Shown one piece after another: positions 1-8,603 of a DNA stretch of 64,000 nucleotides. How positions within the stretch are numbered: position 1 is the first letter of the stretch; each line of letters opens with the position of its first letter. The stretch is taken from NCBI RefSeq assembly GCF_001610895.1, contig NZ_CP011273.1:2418001-2482000 (forward strand). The letters are read 5' to 3'. The stretch is from Planctomyces sp. SH-PL62 (GTDB taxonomy: Bacteria > Planctomycetota > Planctomycetia > Isosphaerales > Isosphaeraceae). The position numbers were made by a program, and so were the translations under genes. Under the pieces are notes generated by a model. The model was given only the letters and a program-made list of their open reading frames with translations, did not search any database and was not told the DNA's origin.

Positions 1-427
1 CAACTACTACAACATCGGCGTGGCCGTGAGCACCGATCGGGGCCTCATGGTCCCCGTCGTCCGCGACGCCGACCAGCTCTCGTTCGCCGGCATCGAGCTG
101 GCCATCGGCCACTACGCCGACAAGGCCCGCAAGGGCACGATCGGCGTCGACGACCTCCAGGGGGGGACGTTCACGATCACCAACGGCGGCGTCTTCGGCT
201 CGCTCGTCTCGACGCCGATCCTCAACCCCCCCCAGAGCGGCATCCTCGGCATGCACGCGATCAAGAAGCGCCCCGTCGTCGTCGACGACCAGATCGTCAT
301 CCGGCCCATGATGTACCTGGCCCTCTCGTACGACCACCGGCTGATCGACGGCCGAGAGGCCGTCAGCGCCCTGGTCCGCATCAAGGATTGCCTCGAAGAC
401 CCCGAGCGGCTGCTCCTGGAAATCTGA
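1..427 (+). CDS. sucB: Dihydrolipoyllysine succinyltransferase (E2 of 2-oxoglutarate dehydrogenase), C-terminal part
   Basis: The reading frame is open from base 2 and has lost its N-terminus (lipoyl and E1/E3-binding domains) beyond the left edge. About 141 residues of the catalytic acyltransferase domain remain. The family block [12 protein letters not shown], the motif [14 protein letters not shown] and the catalytic [11 protein letters not shown] (His and Asp of HxxxD) are all visible. The detailed wording resembles E. coli SucB more than pyruvate E2, so the oxoglutarate complex is favoured. It would transfer succinyl from the lipoyl arm to CoA in the TCA cycle. The E3 gene lpdA follows 118 bases downstream, which supports an E2-E3 pair, although a terminator lies between them. 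Confidence 0.9.
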   Translation, partial: NYYNIGVAVSTDRGLMVPVVRDADQLSFAGIELAIGHYADKARKGTIGVDDLQGGTFTITNGGVFGSLVSTPILNPPQSGILGMHAIKKRPVVVDDQIVIRPMMYLALSYDHRLIDGREAVSALVRIKDCLEDPERLLLEI

Positions 428-454
428 CGACCAACCCCCATCCGGCCTCGGACG

Positions 455-487
455 AGCCCCCGCGCGGGCCCGTCCGGGGCTTTTTTT
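455..487 (+). terminator. Intrinsic terminator after sucB
   Basis: A 6-bp stem AGCCCC/GGGGCT closes a GC-rich loop that can pair further inside, and is followed directly by seven T. It starts 28 bases after the sucB stop codon. It should end or attenuate transcription before lpdA, so lpdA may have its own promoter or rely on read-through. Confidence 0.75.
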
Positions 488-545
488 CGAATCCCGAACG
501 ACTCGGCTCGACTCACCTTAACGAACGAGAAAAGAGGAACCCGCG

Positions 546-1952
546 GTGGCGGAACGGTACGACCTGGTCGTGATCGGGGCGGGCCCCGGCGGATATGTGG
601 CGGCGATCCGGGCGGCCCAGCTCGGGCTCAAGGTCGCCTGCGTCGAGAAGGCCGCGGCTCTCGGCGGGACCTGCCTGCGGATCGGCTGCATCCCCAGCAA
701 GGCGCTGCTGGACTCCAGCGAGTTCTACCACCTGGCCGAGGCCAAGTTCGCCAAGCACGGCATCACGTACGAGAAGCTCGGCATCGACCTGCCGGCGATG
801 CTCAAGCGGAAGGATCAGGTCGTCAAGGGGCTGACCGACGGCGTCGCCTACCTCTTCCGCAAGAACAAGATCACCCCCGTCTTCGGCGCGGCCAAACTGA
901 CCTCGCCGACGACCGTGCAAGTGGCCGGGAACGACGGCAAGGCCGTCGACCTGGAAGCCGGACACATCCTCCTGGCGACCGGCTCCGAGCCGATCAACCT
1001 GCCGTTCCTGCCGTTCGACGGCAAGACCGTCGTCAGCTCGACCGAGGCCCTGGCGTTCGACGCCGTCCCCAAGCACCTCGTCGTCGTCGGCGGCGGGGCC
1101 ATCGGCCTGGAACTGGGGTCGGTCTGGCGTCGCCTGGGCGCCAAGGTCACCGTCGTCGAGTTCCTCCCCCGCATCGTCCCGTCCTCCGACTTCGAGATCG
1201 GCGAACTGCTCCGCAAGAGCCTGGCCAAGCAGGGCCTGGAGTTCCACCTGGAGACCAAGGTCTCCGGCGCCGAGATCAAGCCCGACGGGGCCGTCGTCAA
1301 GGCGACGAACGCCAAGGGGGAGGAGCTGTCCTTCCCCTGCGACAAGATCCTGGTCTCGGTCGGCCGCCGCGCCTACACCGAGGGCCTGGGCCTGGACAGG
1401 GCCGGGGTGCAGGCCGACCCGAAGTCCGGCAAGATCCCCGTCGACCCCCATTTCCGGACCAACGTGGCGACGATCTCGGCCCTCGGCGACCTGATCGCCG
1501 GGCCCATGCTCGCCCACAAGGCCGAGGACGAAGGGGTCGCCTTCGCCGAGCTGCTCGTCGGCAAGGCGGGCCACGTCGATTACGACACCATCCCCAACGT
1601 CGTCTACACCTGGCCCGAACTCGCCAGCGTGGGACGCACCGAGGAGCAGTTGAAGGAGCAGGGGGTCGAATACCGCGTCGGCAAGTCGGCCTTCGCGGCC
1701 AACGGCCGGGCCAAGGCCATGGACGAGACCGAAGGCGTGGTGAAGCTCCTCGCCGAGGCCAAAACCGACCGCCTGCTGGGTGCGCACATCGTCGGCCCCC
1801 GGGCCAGCGACCTGATCGCCGAGCTGGTGGCGGTGATGGAGTTCGGCGGCTCGGCCGAAGATATCGCCCGCACCAGCCACGCCCACCCGACCCTCAGCGA
1901 GGTCGTCCGCGAGGCGGCCCTGGCCGTCGACAAGCGGTCGATCAGCGGCTGA
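546..1952 (+). CDS. lpdA: Dihydrolipoyl dehydrogenase (E3)
   Basis: Full-length 468-residue flavoprotein that reoxidises dihydrolipoamide of the 2-oxoacid dehydrogenase complexes with NAD+. The FAD-binding GAGPGG is at residues 11-16. The redox-active disulfide is C43/C48 in GGTCLRIGCIPSK. The NAD-binding GGGAIG is near 182-187. The C-terminal dimer-interface histidine region HAHPTLSE lies near 445-452. The start is GTG, giving MAERYDLVVIG, exactly where the family begins; AGAGGAAC lies just upstream as a ribosome-binding site. Its position after sucB fits the E2-E3 order. Nothing unusual is seen. Confidence 0.97.
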   Translation: MAERYDLVVIGAGPGGYVAAIRAAQLGLKVACVEKAAALGGTCLRIGCIPSKALLDSSEFYHLAEAKFAKHGITYEKLGIDLPAMLKRKDQVVKGLTDGVAYLFRKNKITPVFGAAKLTSPTTVQVAGNDGKAVDLEAGHILLATGSEPINLPFLPFDGKTVVSSTEALAFDAVPKHLVVVGGGAIGLELGSVWRRLGAKVTVVEFLPRIVPSSDFEIGELLRKSLAKQGLEFHLETKVSGAEIKPDGAVVKATNAKGEELSFPCDKILVSVGRRAYTEGLGLDRAGVQADPKSGKIPVDPHFRTNVATISALGDLIAGPMLAHKAEDEGVAFAELLVGKAGHVDYDTIPNVVYTWPELASVGRTEEQLKEQGVEYRVGKSAFAANGRAKAMDETEGVVKLLAEAKTDRLLGAHIVGPRASDLIAELVAVMEFGGSAEDIARTSHAHPTLSEVVREAALAVDKRSISG

Positions 1953-2075
1953 TCCGCGAAATCCGAACCCCCGGCGCGGTCGATCCGACTCCGCCGCTTG
2001 CAACCCGCGCCGGGGAGGCTAAACTGATCGCACGTACACAACTCGATCGTCGCCGGGCCGGGGAGTCGGAACATC

Positions 2076-2366
2076 ATGTGGGAAGTCCTCTGTGAAGTGG
2101 GCGCGGGGCTGCGGCCGTCGGAGCGGACGGTGGCGGTCCCGGACGTCTACGGCAACCGCCACCACCTCCGCGTGGAGGCGGGCTTCATCGCCGAGGTGGA
2201 CGGCAAGGCCTACATCCCGGTGGGGATGATCGGCGTGGACGAGGCCAAGCAGCTCGCCCTGGTGGAGCTGCCGCACGAGTCCGACGCCGGCATCAACCGG
2301 CTCTGGGTCTGGCAGGCCAACCTGCACAAGATCGAGGCGGCGAGCGGGGCGAAGGCCGTCTCATGA
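2076..2366 (+). CDS. Conserved small protein of unknown function
   Basis: A 96-residue soluble protein with no signal peptide or membrane segment. It is not a family I recognise. The sequence is mixed alpha/beta (VAVPDVYGNRHHLRVEAGF, then AYIPVGMIGVDEAKQLALVEL), compatible with a compact small domain. Its stop overlaps the dcd start in ATGA, so the two are translationally coupled and probably co-transcribed. Codon use matches the neighbours, which supports a real gene. A role linked to nucleotide metabolism is suggested only by the coupling. Confidence 0.75.
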   Translation: MWEVLCEVGAGLRPSERTVAVPDVYGNRHHLRVEAGFIAEVDGKAYIPVGMIGVDEAKQLALVELPHESDAGINRLWVWQANLHKIEAASGAKAVS

Positions 2367-2971
2367 TCCTCTCCGACCGGGAGATCGACGCCGCCCTCCG
2401 TCGCGGGCAGGTGCGGATCACGCCGCCGCCGGACGACCTGGCCTCCGAGGTCTGGTCGTCCACGGCCCTGGACCTCCGGCTGGACGCCCGGCTCCAGGTC
2501 TGGCGGCGCCCCGACGGCCCGGACGCCCGATTCGTGGTCGATCCCCGCGACGTCAACTTCAGCGCCACCGAGCTGGCCTCGGCCTACGCCCACGAGGAAG
2601 ACTGCACCGAGGGGTTCGACGTCGAGCCGGGCATGTTCCTGCTGGGCTGGACGGTCGAGAAGATCCAGCTCCCGCACGCCTCGCGGATCGCCGCCAGGGT
2701 GGAAGGGAAAAGCAGCCTGGCGCGGATCGGGATCGGCGTCCACGTCACCGCCCCCACCATCCACGCCGGCTTCGGCTTCCGCGCCCAGGATCCCGGCTTC
2801 GTCGGCAACCCGATCCAGCTCGAGATCTGGAACGCCGGCCCCCTCACCGTCCGGCTGTTCAAGGGCCTGCGCATCTGCCAGGTCATCTTCGAGGAGGTCG
2901 CCGGCCTCCCCGGACGCGGCTACGACGGCGTCTTCGCCATCCAGGGGCCCGACGTCCCGCCCCCGGTTTGA
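2363..2971 (+). CDS. dcd: dCTP deaminase
   Basis: 202 residues, within the usual size for Dcd. It converts dCTP to dUTP (or to dUMP in the bifunctional form), feeding thymidylate synthesis. The family core is visible: RVEGKSSLARIGIGVHVTAP, then the catalytic-Glu segment PIQLEIWNAGP, then RLFKGLRICQVIFEE. The start ATG overlaps the stop of the upstream small gene by four bases. Mono- versus bifunctional activity cannot be decided from the sequence alone. The N-terminal half carries a somewhat longer insert (residues about 40-75) than in E. coli Dcd. Confidence 0.92.
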   Translation: MILSDREIDAALRRGQVRITPPPDDLASEVWSSTALDLRLDARLQVWRRPDGPDARFVVDPRDVNFSATELASAYAHEEDCTEGFDVEPGMFLLGWTVEKIQLPHASRIAARVEGKSSLARIGIGVHVTAPTIHAGFGFRAQDPGFVGNPIQLEIWNAGPLTVRLFKGLRICQVIFEEVAGLPGRGYDGVFAIQGPDVPPPV

Positions 2972-3011
2972 CCCCCCGGGGGAAAACCTCGGAATCTCGG
3001 CCAAATCGAGG

Positions 3012-3040
3012 TTGCAATGGGGCGAGCCCCCCGGTAATAT
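3012..3040 (+). promoter_or_regulatory. Sigma-70-type promoter for tRNA-Ala
   Basis: TTGCAA (3012-3017) and TAATAT (3035-3040) are separated by exactly 17 bases, and the start site would fall near 3047. This is the best housekeeping promoter seen in the window. The tRNA begins about 68 bases further on, leaving a short 5' leader for RNase P processing. Confidence 0.7.
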
Positions 3041-3113
3041 CTCCCTTGTGACGTGCAGACGACGGCCGACGAAAAGAAGGCCGACCATCGCACGACACCC
3101 CAGAGAATCAGTA

Positions 3114-3187
<74 letters not shown>

Positions 3188-3540
3188 CTCGATAAGTCGA
3201 CGATGACTGCGTCGATCCTTCTCGCTACGACCCGCCCCACCGCCTAGATCGACCAGCACTCCTTGAGACATACCGCTCGCGACCGTCCTTGTTCGAGGAC
3301 CGGTCGCTTTGAGCGTATTGAGCCTCTCCATTATTCGACGCCCCCGACCAGGTGCGTTCCGCCAAGGACCGCTCCGTTCGAGTTCGTCGATGCGATCGAC
3401 AAGATCGTGAATCGAGGGATTTCGTCACGGCGAAGGTTTGCCGACCTGGAGATGCTCAAATGCCGCTGTCAAGGCATGCACACGATCGACGGCCGATCGA
3501 CCACATTCGGGCTCGCGTGTTCATCGTGAGCCTCCCCGGT
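3188..3540. other. Intergenic stretch after tRNA-Ala
   Basis: No coding frame here has the third-position GC bias of the neighbours. No strong hairpin with a T-run, no repeat and no RNA gene were recognised. Confidence 0.5.
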
Positions 3541-3765
3541 ATGACTTGCGATCGCGAGCGGGTCTTCATCACCCGCTGCCTTCGCCTGGCCCGCGCCGCG
3601 ATGGCCGCAGGCATCCCTCTGACGGTCGCCTGGAACCTCGTCGCCGGCTGCGTCGACCGCCTCACGCCCCGCCTCCGCACCGAGCACGAACGCGAGACCT
3701 TCCGCGCGATCATGCAGCGCCTGCGTTCCGAGCTGTTCCAGGACTACGCGATCGCCCCGCGTTGA
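3541..3765 (+). CDS. Small hypothetical protein
   Basis: A possible 74-residue basic, helix-rich protein beginning MTCDRERVFITRC and ending QDYAIAPR. I do not recognise a family. The frame has high third-position GC only from about 3541 onward, so this internal ATG is preferred over frames opening at 3352 or 3460. It is convergent with the flavoprotein pair on the other strand. It could be a spurious frame. Confidence 0.4.
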   Translation: MTCDRERVFITRCLRLARAAMAAGIPLTVAWNLVAGCVDRLTPRLRTEHERETFRAIMQRLRSELFQDYAIAPR

Positions 3766-3832
3766 AGTCCCGCCACGACGAACGAGCCGGCGACGAGCCC
3801 AAAAGCCGTCGCCGACCCGTCTCGGCCGGGCT

Positions 3833-5311
3833 TCACGCCGACGAGTCCCACGCGCCGGAGTCGAGGTATTCCTGGATCGAGGCGGCGGCCTTGCGGCCGG
3901 CGCCCATGGCGAGGATCACCGTGGCGCCGCCGGTGACGATGTCGCCGCCGGCGAAGACGCCGCGCTTGGAGGTGCGGAGCGTCTCGGGATCGGCGGCGAT
4001 GTAGCCCTTCCGGGTCGTCTTCAGGTCCGGGGTGGTCGACTGGACCAGCGGGTTGGCCGAGGTCCCCAGCGCGATCACGGCCATCTGGATCGGCATTTCG
4101 AACTCGGAGCCGGGAATCTCCTTCGGCGACCGACGGCCCGAGGCGTCGGGCTCGCCCAGCTCCATGCGGACGCAGCGCACGCCCGAGACGAAGCCGTCGG
4201 CGTCGCCGAGGAAGCCGACCGGGTTGGTCAAGCAGAGGAGGGTGATCCCCTCTTCCTTCGCGTGCTTCAACTCCTCGGCGCGGGCGGGCATCTCGGCTTC
4301 CGAGCGGCGGTAGATCAAATAGCTGGTCCTCGCCCCGAGCCGGCTGGCCGTGCGGACGGCGTCCATCGCCGTGTTGCCGCCGCCGACCACCGCCACGTCC
4401 CGGCCACGGCAGTCGTAGACCGGCTCGTCGCTCTCGGGGAAGTCGTTGGCCCGCATCAGGTTGACGCGGGTCAGGAACTCGTTCGCCGAGTACACGCCGT
4501 TGAGATGCTCGCCGGGGACGTCCAGGAACTTGGGGAGCCCCGCGCCGGTGGCGACGAAGACGGCGTTATAGCCCTCCTCGGTCATCAGCTCGTCGATCGT
4601 CACGGTCTTGCCGATGACGACGTTGGTCTGGAACTCGACCCCCATCGCCCGCATGGCGTCGACCTCATGGCGGACGATCGCCTTGGGGAGGCGGAACTCG
4701 GGGATGCCGTAAAGCAGCACGCCGCCGATGTCGTGCAGGGCCTCGAAAACCGTGACCTGGTGGCCCATCCGGACGAGGTCGCCCGCGGCGCTCAGGCCGG
4801 CGGGGCCGCTGCCGACGATCGCGACCTTCTTGCCGGTGGCCGGGGCCCGCTCGGGAAGCCCGACCCGGCCGGTCTCGCGCTCGTAGTCGGCGACGAAGCG
4901 TTCGAGGTAGCCGACGCCCAGGGGCTCGAACTTGTTGCCCAGGATGCAGCACCCCTCGCACTGGGTCTCCTGCGGGCAGACCCGGCCGGTGATCGCCGGC
5001 AGGATATTGTCCTCCCGAATCTTGGCCGCCGCGCCGAGGATGTCGCCGGCGACGATCAGGTCGACGAAGTCCTTGACCTTCACGCCGACCGGGCAGCCGG
5101 CCGTACATTTGGGATTGGCGCAGGAGAGGCAGCGCAGGGCCTCGGTGGCCGCCCCCATGACGGTCAGGCCCTGGTTGACCTCCTCGAAATTCGTCCGCCG
5201 CCGCGCGGGGTCCTGCTCGGGCATGTGCTGGCGAGGGATCTTCATCCGATCCTTCTTCGACGGCGGCGGGATCGACACGGGGAAGGCGGGGTCGGGGATC
5301 TCGGCGCTCAT
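3833..5311 (-). CDS. NfnB/GltD-like NADPH-dependent FAD iron-sulfur oxidoreductase
   Basis: 492 residues of the GltD/NfnB/SudA family. Two [4Fe-4S] cysteine sets lie at the N-terminus (C61, C64, C69, C73 and C112, C118, C121, C122). The first FAD motif VGSGPAG is near 166-172, the NAD(P)H Rossmann motif VVGGGNTAMDAV follows, and a C-terminal FAD segment GGDIVTGGATVILAMGAG closes the protein. The start ATG overlaps the stop of the upstream partner by four bases (ATGA), giving an obligatory pair. No large GltB subunit is present, which argues against glutamate synthase. The arrangement matches NADH-dependent ferredoxin:NADP+ oxidoreductase (Nfn) or sulfide dehydrogenase (Sud). Confidence 0.85.
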   Translation of the reverse strand: MSAEIPDPAFPVSIPPPSKKDRMKIPRQHMPEQDPARRRTNFEEVNQGLTVMGAATEALRCLSCANPKCTAGCPVGVKVKDFVDLIVAGDILGAAAKIREDNILPAITGRVCPQETQCEGCCILGNKFEPLGVGYLERFVADYERETGRVGLPERAPATGKKVAIVGSGPAGLSAAGDLVRMGHQVTVFEALHDIGGVLLYGIPEFRLPKAIVRHEVDAMRAMGVEFQTNVVIGKTVTIDELMTEEGYNAVFVATGAGLPKFLDVPGEHLNGVYSANEFLTRVNLMRANDFPESDEPVYDCRGRDVAVVGGGNTAMDAVRTASRLGARTSYLIYRRSEAEMPARAEELKHAKEEGITLLCLTNPVGFLGDADGFVSGVRCVRMELGEPDASGRRSPKEIPGSEFEMPIQMAVIALGTSANPLVQSTTPDLKTTRKGYIAADPETLRTSKRGVFAGGDIVTGGATVILAMGAGRKAAASIQEYLDSGAWDSSA

Positions 5312-6216
5312 GATCGGCGGGCCTCGGGACGGACTTCCGGATGTTCCTGCTCCAGGCGGCACGACTCGCGGACGCGCTCCAGGTCGCGGCCGGGATCTTC
5401 GAGGAATCGCTTGAGCGACTCGGATTCGTTCTGGGCGTACGTGCGGTTGCGGCGGATGAGCGTCTCGAAATCGACCTCGTGGGCGTCGAACTCGGGCCCG
5501 TCGACGCAGGCGAACCTCGCCCCGGCGTTGGTGAGCACCCGACAGCCGCCGCACATCCCGGTGCCGTCCACCATCAACGAGTTGAGGCTGACGACCGTCT
5601 TGATCCCCTTCGCACGGGTCGTCTCGGCGACCGCCTGCATCATCCGGGGAGGCCCGATCGCCAGCACCAGGTCGATCGTCCGGCCCGACTCGATCAGCTC
5701 GCGGAGGACGTCGGTCACGAACCCCTTGCGGGCATAGCTGCCGTCGTCGGTCGTCACGAGCAGCTCGTCGCTGATCGCGCCGATTTCGCTTTCGAGGATC
5801 ACCAGCTCCTTGTTGCGGGCGCCGACGATCGAGACGACGTGGTTGCCGGCCTCCTTCATGGCCCTGGCGGTCGGATACGCGATGGCCGCCCCGAGACCGC
5901 CGCCGATGACGACGACCGTGCCGAAAACCTCGACGTGCGAAGGGGTTCCCAGCGGCCCGACGAGGTCCAGGACGGCATCCCCGGCCCCCAGCATGTTCAG
6001 GAGCTTGGTCGTCTTGCCGACCCCCTGGACGATCAAGGTGACCGTGCCCCGATCGGGGTCGGAGTCGGCGATCGTCAGCGGGATCCGCTCGCCGTGGTCG
6101 TGGAGGCGGAGGATCACGAACTGACCGGCCTTGCGCTTCCTGGCGACGCGCGGGGCCTCGATCACGAACCGCTTGACGTCGGGGGCCAGGAACTCGGCCT
6201 CGACAATAGGGAACAT
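5308..6216 (-). CDS. NfnA/SudB-like FAD [2Fe-2S] ferredoxin-NADP reductase subunit
   Basis: 302 residues of the dihydroorotate-dehydrogenase electron-transfer-subunit fold. The FAD-binding ERIPLTIAD is near 43-51, the NAD-binding VVVIGGGLGAAIAYP near 101-115, and a C-terminal [2Fe-2S] site has D218, C222, C225 and C237 (DGTGMCGGC ... ACVDGPEFD). The Asp-plus-three-Cys pattern is that described for NfnA. Start MFPIVEAEF was chosen because it matches the family start and has GAGG about eight bases upstream; a longer frame to 6270 adds unrelated residues. It is translationally coupled to the NfnB-like gene. Confidence 0.85.
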   Translation of the reverse strand: MFPIVEAEFLAPDVKRFVIEAPRVARKRKAGQFVILRLHDHGERIPLTIADSDPDRGTVTLIVQGVGKTTKLLNMLGAGDAVLDLVGPLGTPSHVEVFGTVVVIGGGLGAAIAYPTARAMKEAGNHVVSIVGARNKELVILESEIGAISDELLVTTDDGSYARKGFVTDVLRELIESGRTIDLVLAIGPPRMMQAVAETTRAKGIKTVVSLNSLMVDGTGMCGGCRVLTNAGARFACVDGPEFDAHEVDFETLIRRNRTYAQNESESLKRFLEDPGRDLERVRESCRLEQEHPEVRPEARRS

Positions 6217-6522
6217 CGGAGGGCCTCGTCGAACGCGGGGAGAACCGGCGACGATCGGTCGGCTTGGCACCGGCCTGGGGCATGAGCGTTCGTCATGCGA
6301 AGGCCCGGGCTCGGGCCTCTTTGGAAATCACCCGGCGTCGGCCCAGGGATCAAAAGGGGGTCGACGCCGGGGCGTCGTCGGAGCGGCTTGAGGGGTCGGG
6401 GCCGAACGCGTCCGGGCGGCTCGCCCGACGCGACGGCGTCCTCTCCCTGATTATGACGCGCCCCTCGCCTTGATCCTAGTCCGACCTGTCGATTTCAACA
6501 GAAATAACCACCGCGTTCGTTT

Positions 6523-7860
6523 TCACCGAATCAGGGCCGGCTGCTCGCCGGGGAACTTCCCTCGAAGGCGGAACAGGGCGACGAGGGCGCGGTCCAGCAT
6601 GGTCTCGCCCGCTCCCAGGGCGATAGGAGACATCCGGGGGTCCGCGCCGTATCCCCCCTCGGCGGCGGCCTCGATGGTCGGGAAGTAGAGGAGGTGGCCG
6701 TTGCAGTAGCCGAAGACGAGGGCGTGGGGGAGGTCGGCCCGTTCGCGGAGCCGGGTCGCGTGGCGGTGGAAGGGCTCGCCGGGGAGGCCGACGATCCCGA
6801 TGGAGTCGCCGAGCAGGGCCGTGGTGGTCTCGGGCTTCGCGCCGCCGACGAACTCCTCCGCGAAGTTCGCCACCAGTTCGGGGAAGAAGGCCCGACCGTA
6901 GAGGAGCCGGTTGAGGGGGTTGGCCAGGTCGAGCCGGGCGTCGAAGCGTTGGGACTCGACCGCGACGCCGATCGTCGGCCGGACGGCCTCGGCGGATTTC
7001 GCCTCGGCGGCCAGTTCCAGGGCGGCGAGGCCGAGGACCCGGCCGAAGGCGTCGGCGCCCTCGACGCCGGCCGGCGAGTTCGGGCTCATGTCGCCCCCGG
7101 CGCCCTGGATGAAGACGCAGGGCGCCCCGAGGGCTTCCTCGACCACCGCCCGCATCGCGCCGGGGTAGTCGGCCGAGAATTGCAGGTCGTCCGAATCCCT
7201 CATGACCGGATGCGCCGCGAAGTTGACAAGCGAGGCCAGCGGCGAGCCGTCGGGGCGGTCGAGCCGGATCACGGTGAGCCGGGGGTCGGTGGGCTTCGGC
7301 GTCCTTTTCGTGTGCCGGTTGCGGTTGAGCGGGACCTCCTTCGCCGCGGCCCGGATCGTCACCGGTTCCAGCCTATCGTCGGCCTCCCGGATCGCGCGGG
7401 CGAGCGTTTCGGGGAGGTCGCGGGCGTAGGCGACGGCGTCGTCGAATCGGCCCCGGCCGCGACCGGGCTCGTCGGTCAATTCGATCACCGGGCCGTGGTG
7501 GGTGTGGCTGCCGCAGAGCAGGAGGGTGTCGAACTTCCTGGGGGCGAGGGCCTCGCGAATCCGCGCCATCATGGCCGGCGTCGGTCCCCGACCCAGGTCC
7601 ATGCCGACGATCGCCAGCTTGACGCCCCCCGCTTCGAGGACGATCGCGCGGGCCAGCAGCCGGTCCCGGACCCCTTCCGAGAGCCGATCATGGCGAGCTC
7701 CGTAGCCCCACATCGGCGTCGGATTCGGCGGGGTCACGTCGCACGAGGCGACGCCCGCCCGGAACGTCGGCGCGCGTTCGTTCCCCGGCGCGGGGGGCGT
7801 GGAGAGGCTCAGGAGCAGGCCGAGCAGGGCGACGAGTCCCGATTTTTTCCGATCGCTCAT
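6523..7860 (-). CDS. Secreted neutral/alkaline ceramidase-like protein
   Basis: 445 residues with an N-terminal signal peptide (MSDRKKSGLVALLGLLLSLS). The catalytic-domain motifs of the neutral ceramidase superfamily are visible: AGVASCDVTPPNP at the start of the mature domain, a metal-binding GSHTHHGP, and QGAGGDMSPN, equivalent to the GDVSPN active-site serine motif. It is shorter than full ceramidases (about 650 residues) and lacks the C-terminal immunoglobulin-like domain, as in many planctomycete homologues. AGGA precedes the ATG; the upstream in-frame extension to 7974 is rejected because the signal peptide starts at MSDRKK. The true substrate is unknown. Confidence 0.75.
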   Translation of the reverse strand: MSDRKKSGLVALLGLLLSLSTPPAPGNERAPTFRAGVASCDVTPPNPTPMWGYGARHDRLSEGVRDRLLARAIVLEAGGVKLAIVGMDLGRGPTPAMMARIREALAPRKFDTLLLCGSHTHHGPVIELTDEPGRGRGRFDDAVAYARDLPETLARAIREADDRLEPVTIRAAAKEVPLNRNRHTKRTPKPTDPRLTVIRLDRPDGSPLASLVNFAAHPVMRDSDDLQFSADYPGAMRAVVEEALGAPCVFIQGAGGDMSPNSPAGVEGADAFGRVLGLAALELAAEAKSAEAVRPTIGVAVESQRFDARLDLANPLNRLLYGRAFFPELVANFAEEFVGGAKPETTTALLGDSIGIVGLPGEPFHRHATRLRERADLPHALVFGYCNGHLLYFPTIEAAAEGGYGADPRMSPIALGAGETMLDRALVALFRLRGKFPGEQPALIR

Positions 7861-8246
7861 CCGGGTTCCTCCGCCGCAAGGAGCAGCGTCGACCAGGGTT
7901 CCCACGCCCGCCAAAACGCTCCGGGTCGACCTTCGACCCTTGCAAGGACGTCCGGGCCTAGTAAAATAGTTCAACCGCGTCGCGCGGATCGCACGTCTCG
8001 GCTCTCGCAGCGCAGGAAGCCGTCAGGCATCCGGGCTGCCTTCGTCGATTTTCCGTGGGCGGATCGTCGCCCGAATTCGCATGACGATTTTTTTGCGCGA
8101 GCGGTCGAAAATCGCCGAATGCGCCAACCTGGCCGTCGCGGGCTTCGCGACGCCCCGGCCGCGCCCCGCGGCGGCGATGAGCCCCAAGGATCGTGGGGCG
8201 TCGCAACATCCTTGATCGGCTTGATTGACTGGCGGAGGCCTTGTTC
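7861..8246. other. Divergent intergenic region
   Basis: It separates the minus-strand ceramidase-like gene from the plus-strand antitoxin gene and should hold both promoters. A seven-T run near 8088 and an AT-richer patch near 7960-7972 stand out, but no convincing -35/-10 pair or repeat was found. Confidence 0.4.
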
Positions 8247-8543
8247 ATGGCGGAAAAGACCTCGGACTCTCCCGTTCGGATCATCGGCAGTCGGGAGCTG
8301 CACCAGAATCTCCCGGGCATCCTCCGCGAGCTGGAGAACCACAAGGTCCGCTACGTCCTCACCGTCCACGGCAAGCCTCGCGCGGTCCTGGTCGGGGCCG
8401 AGCCCTACCTCAGCATGATCCTCGACGGCCGGAAGTCGAGCGAGGCCCTGGTCGGCTTGCAGCTCACGGCCCTCCTGGGCGGAGACCTGGGATCGGTCCC
8501 GCTCGACGATCTCGAGCGGGCCCTGGATCCTCAGACGGATTGA
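8247..8543 (+). CDS. Phd/YefM-family antitoxin-like protein (orphan)
   Basis: 98 residues. IGSRELHQNLPGILREL is the N-terminal DNA-binding helix pattern of Phd/YefM antitoxins, followed by the beta strand YVLTVHGKPRAVLVG and EPYLSMIL. The ATG at 8247 has GGAGG eight bases upstream; a TTG six bases earlier is too close to it. No toxin gene is adjacent: the next gene is DedA on the opposite strand. It may act as a stand-alone transcription regulator or be the survivor of a lost module. Confidence 0.7.
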   Translation: MAEKTSDSPVRIIGSRELHQNLPGILRELENHKVRYVLTVHGKPRAVLVGAEPYLSMILDGRKSSEALVGLQLTALLGGDLGSVPLDDLERALDPQTD

Positions 8544-8603
8544 CGCCGAGGGCGACGGGCGAAGCGGACTTCGGCGTCGGCCGGCGCCCAGGCCGTCGCG
8601 TGC

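Noticed and set aside
3833-5311. Glutamate synthase small subunit (gltD)
   Set aside because: No gltB large subunit is adjacent, and the gene is coupled to an NfnA-like reductase instead.
4262-5737. Long plus-strand open frame opposite the NfnAB-like pair
   Set aside because: Antisense shadow; the minus strand carries full flavin and iron-sulfur motifs with an ATGA overlap.
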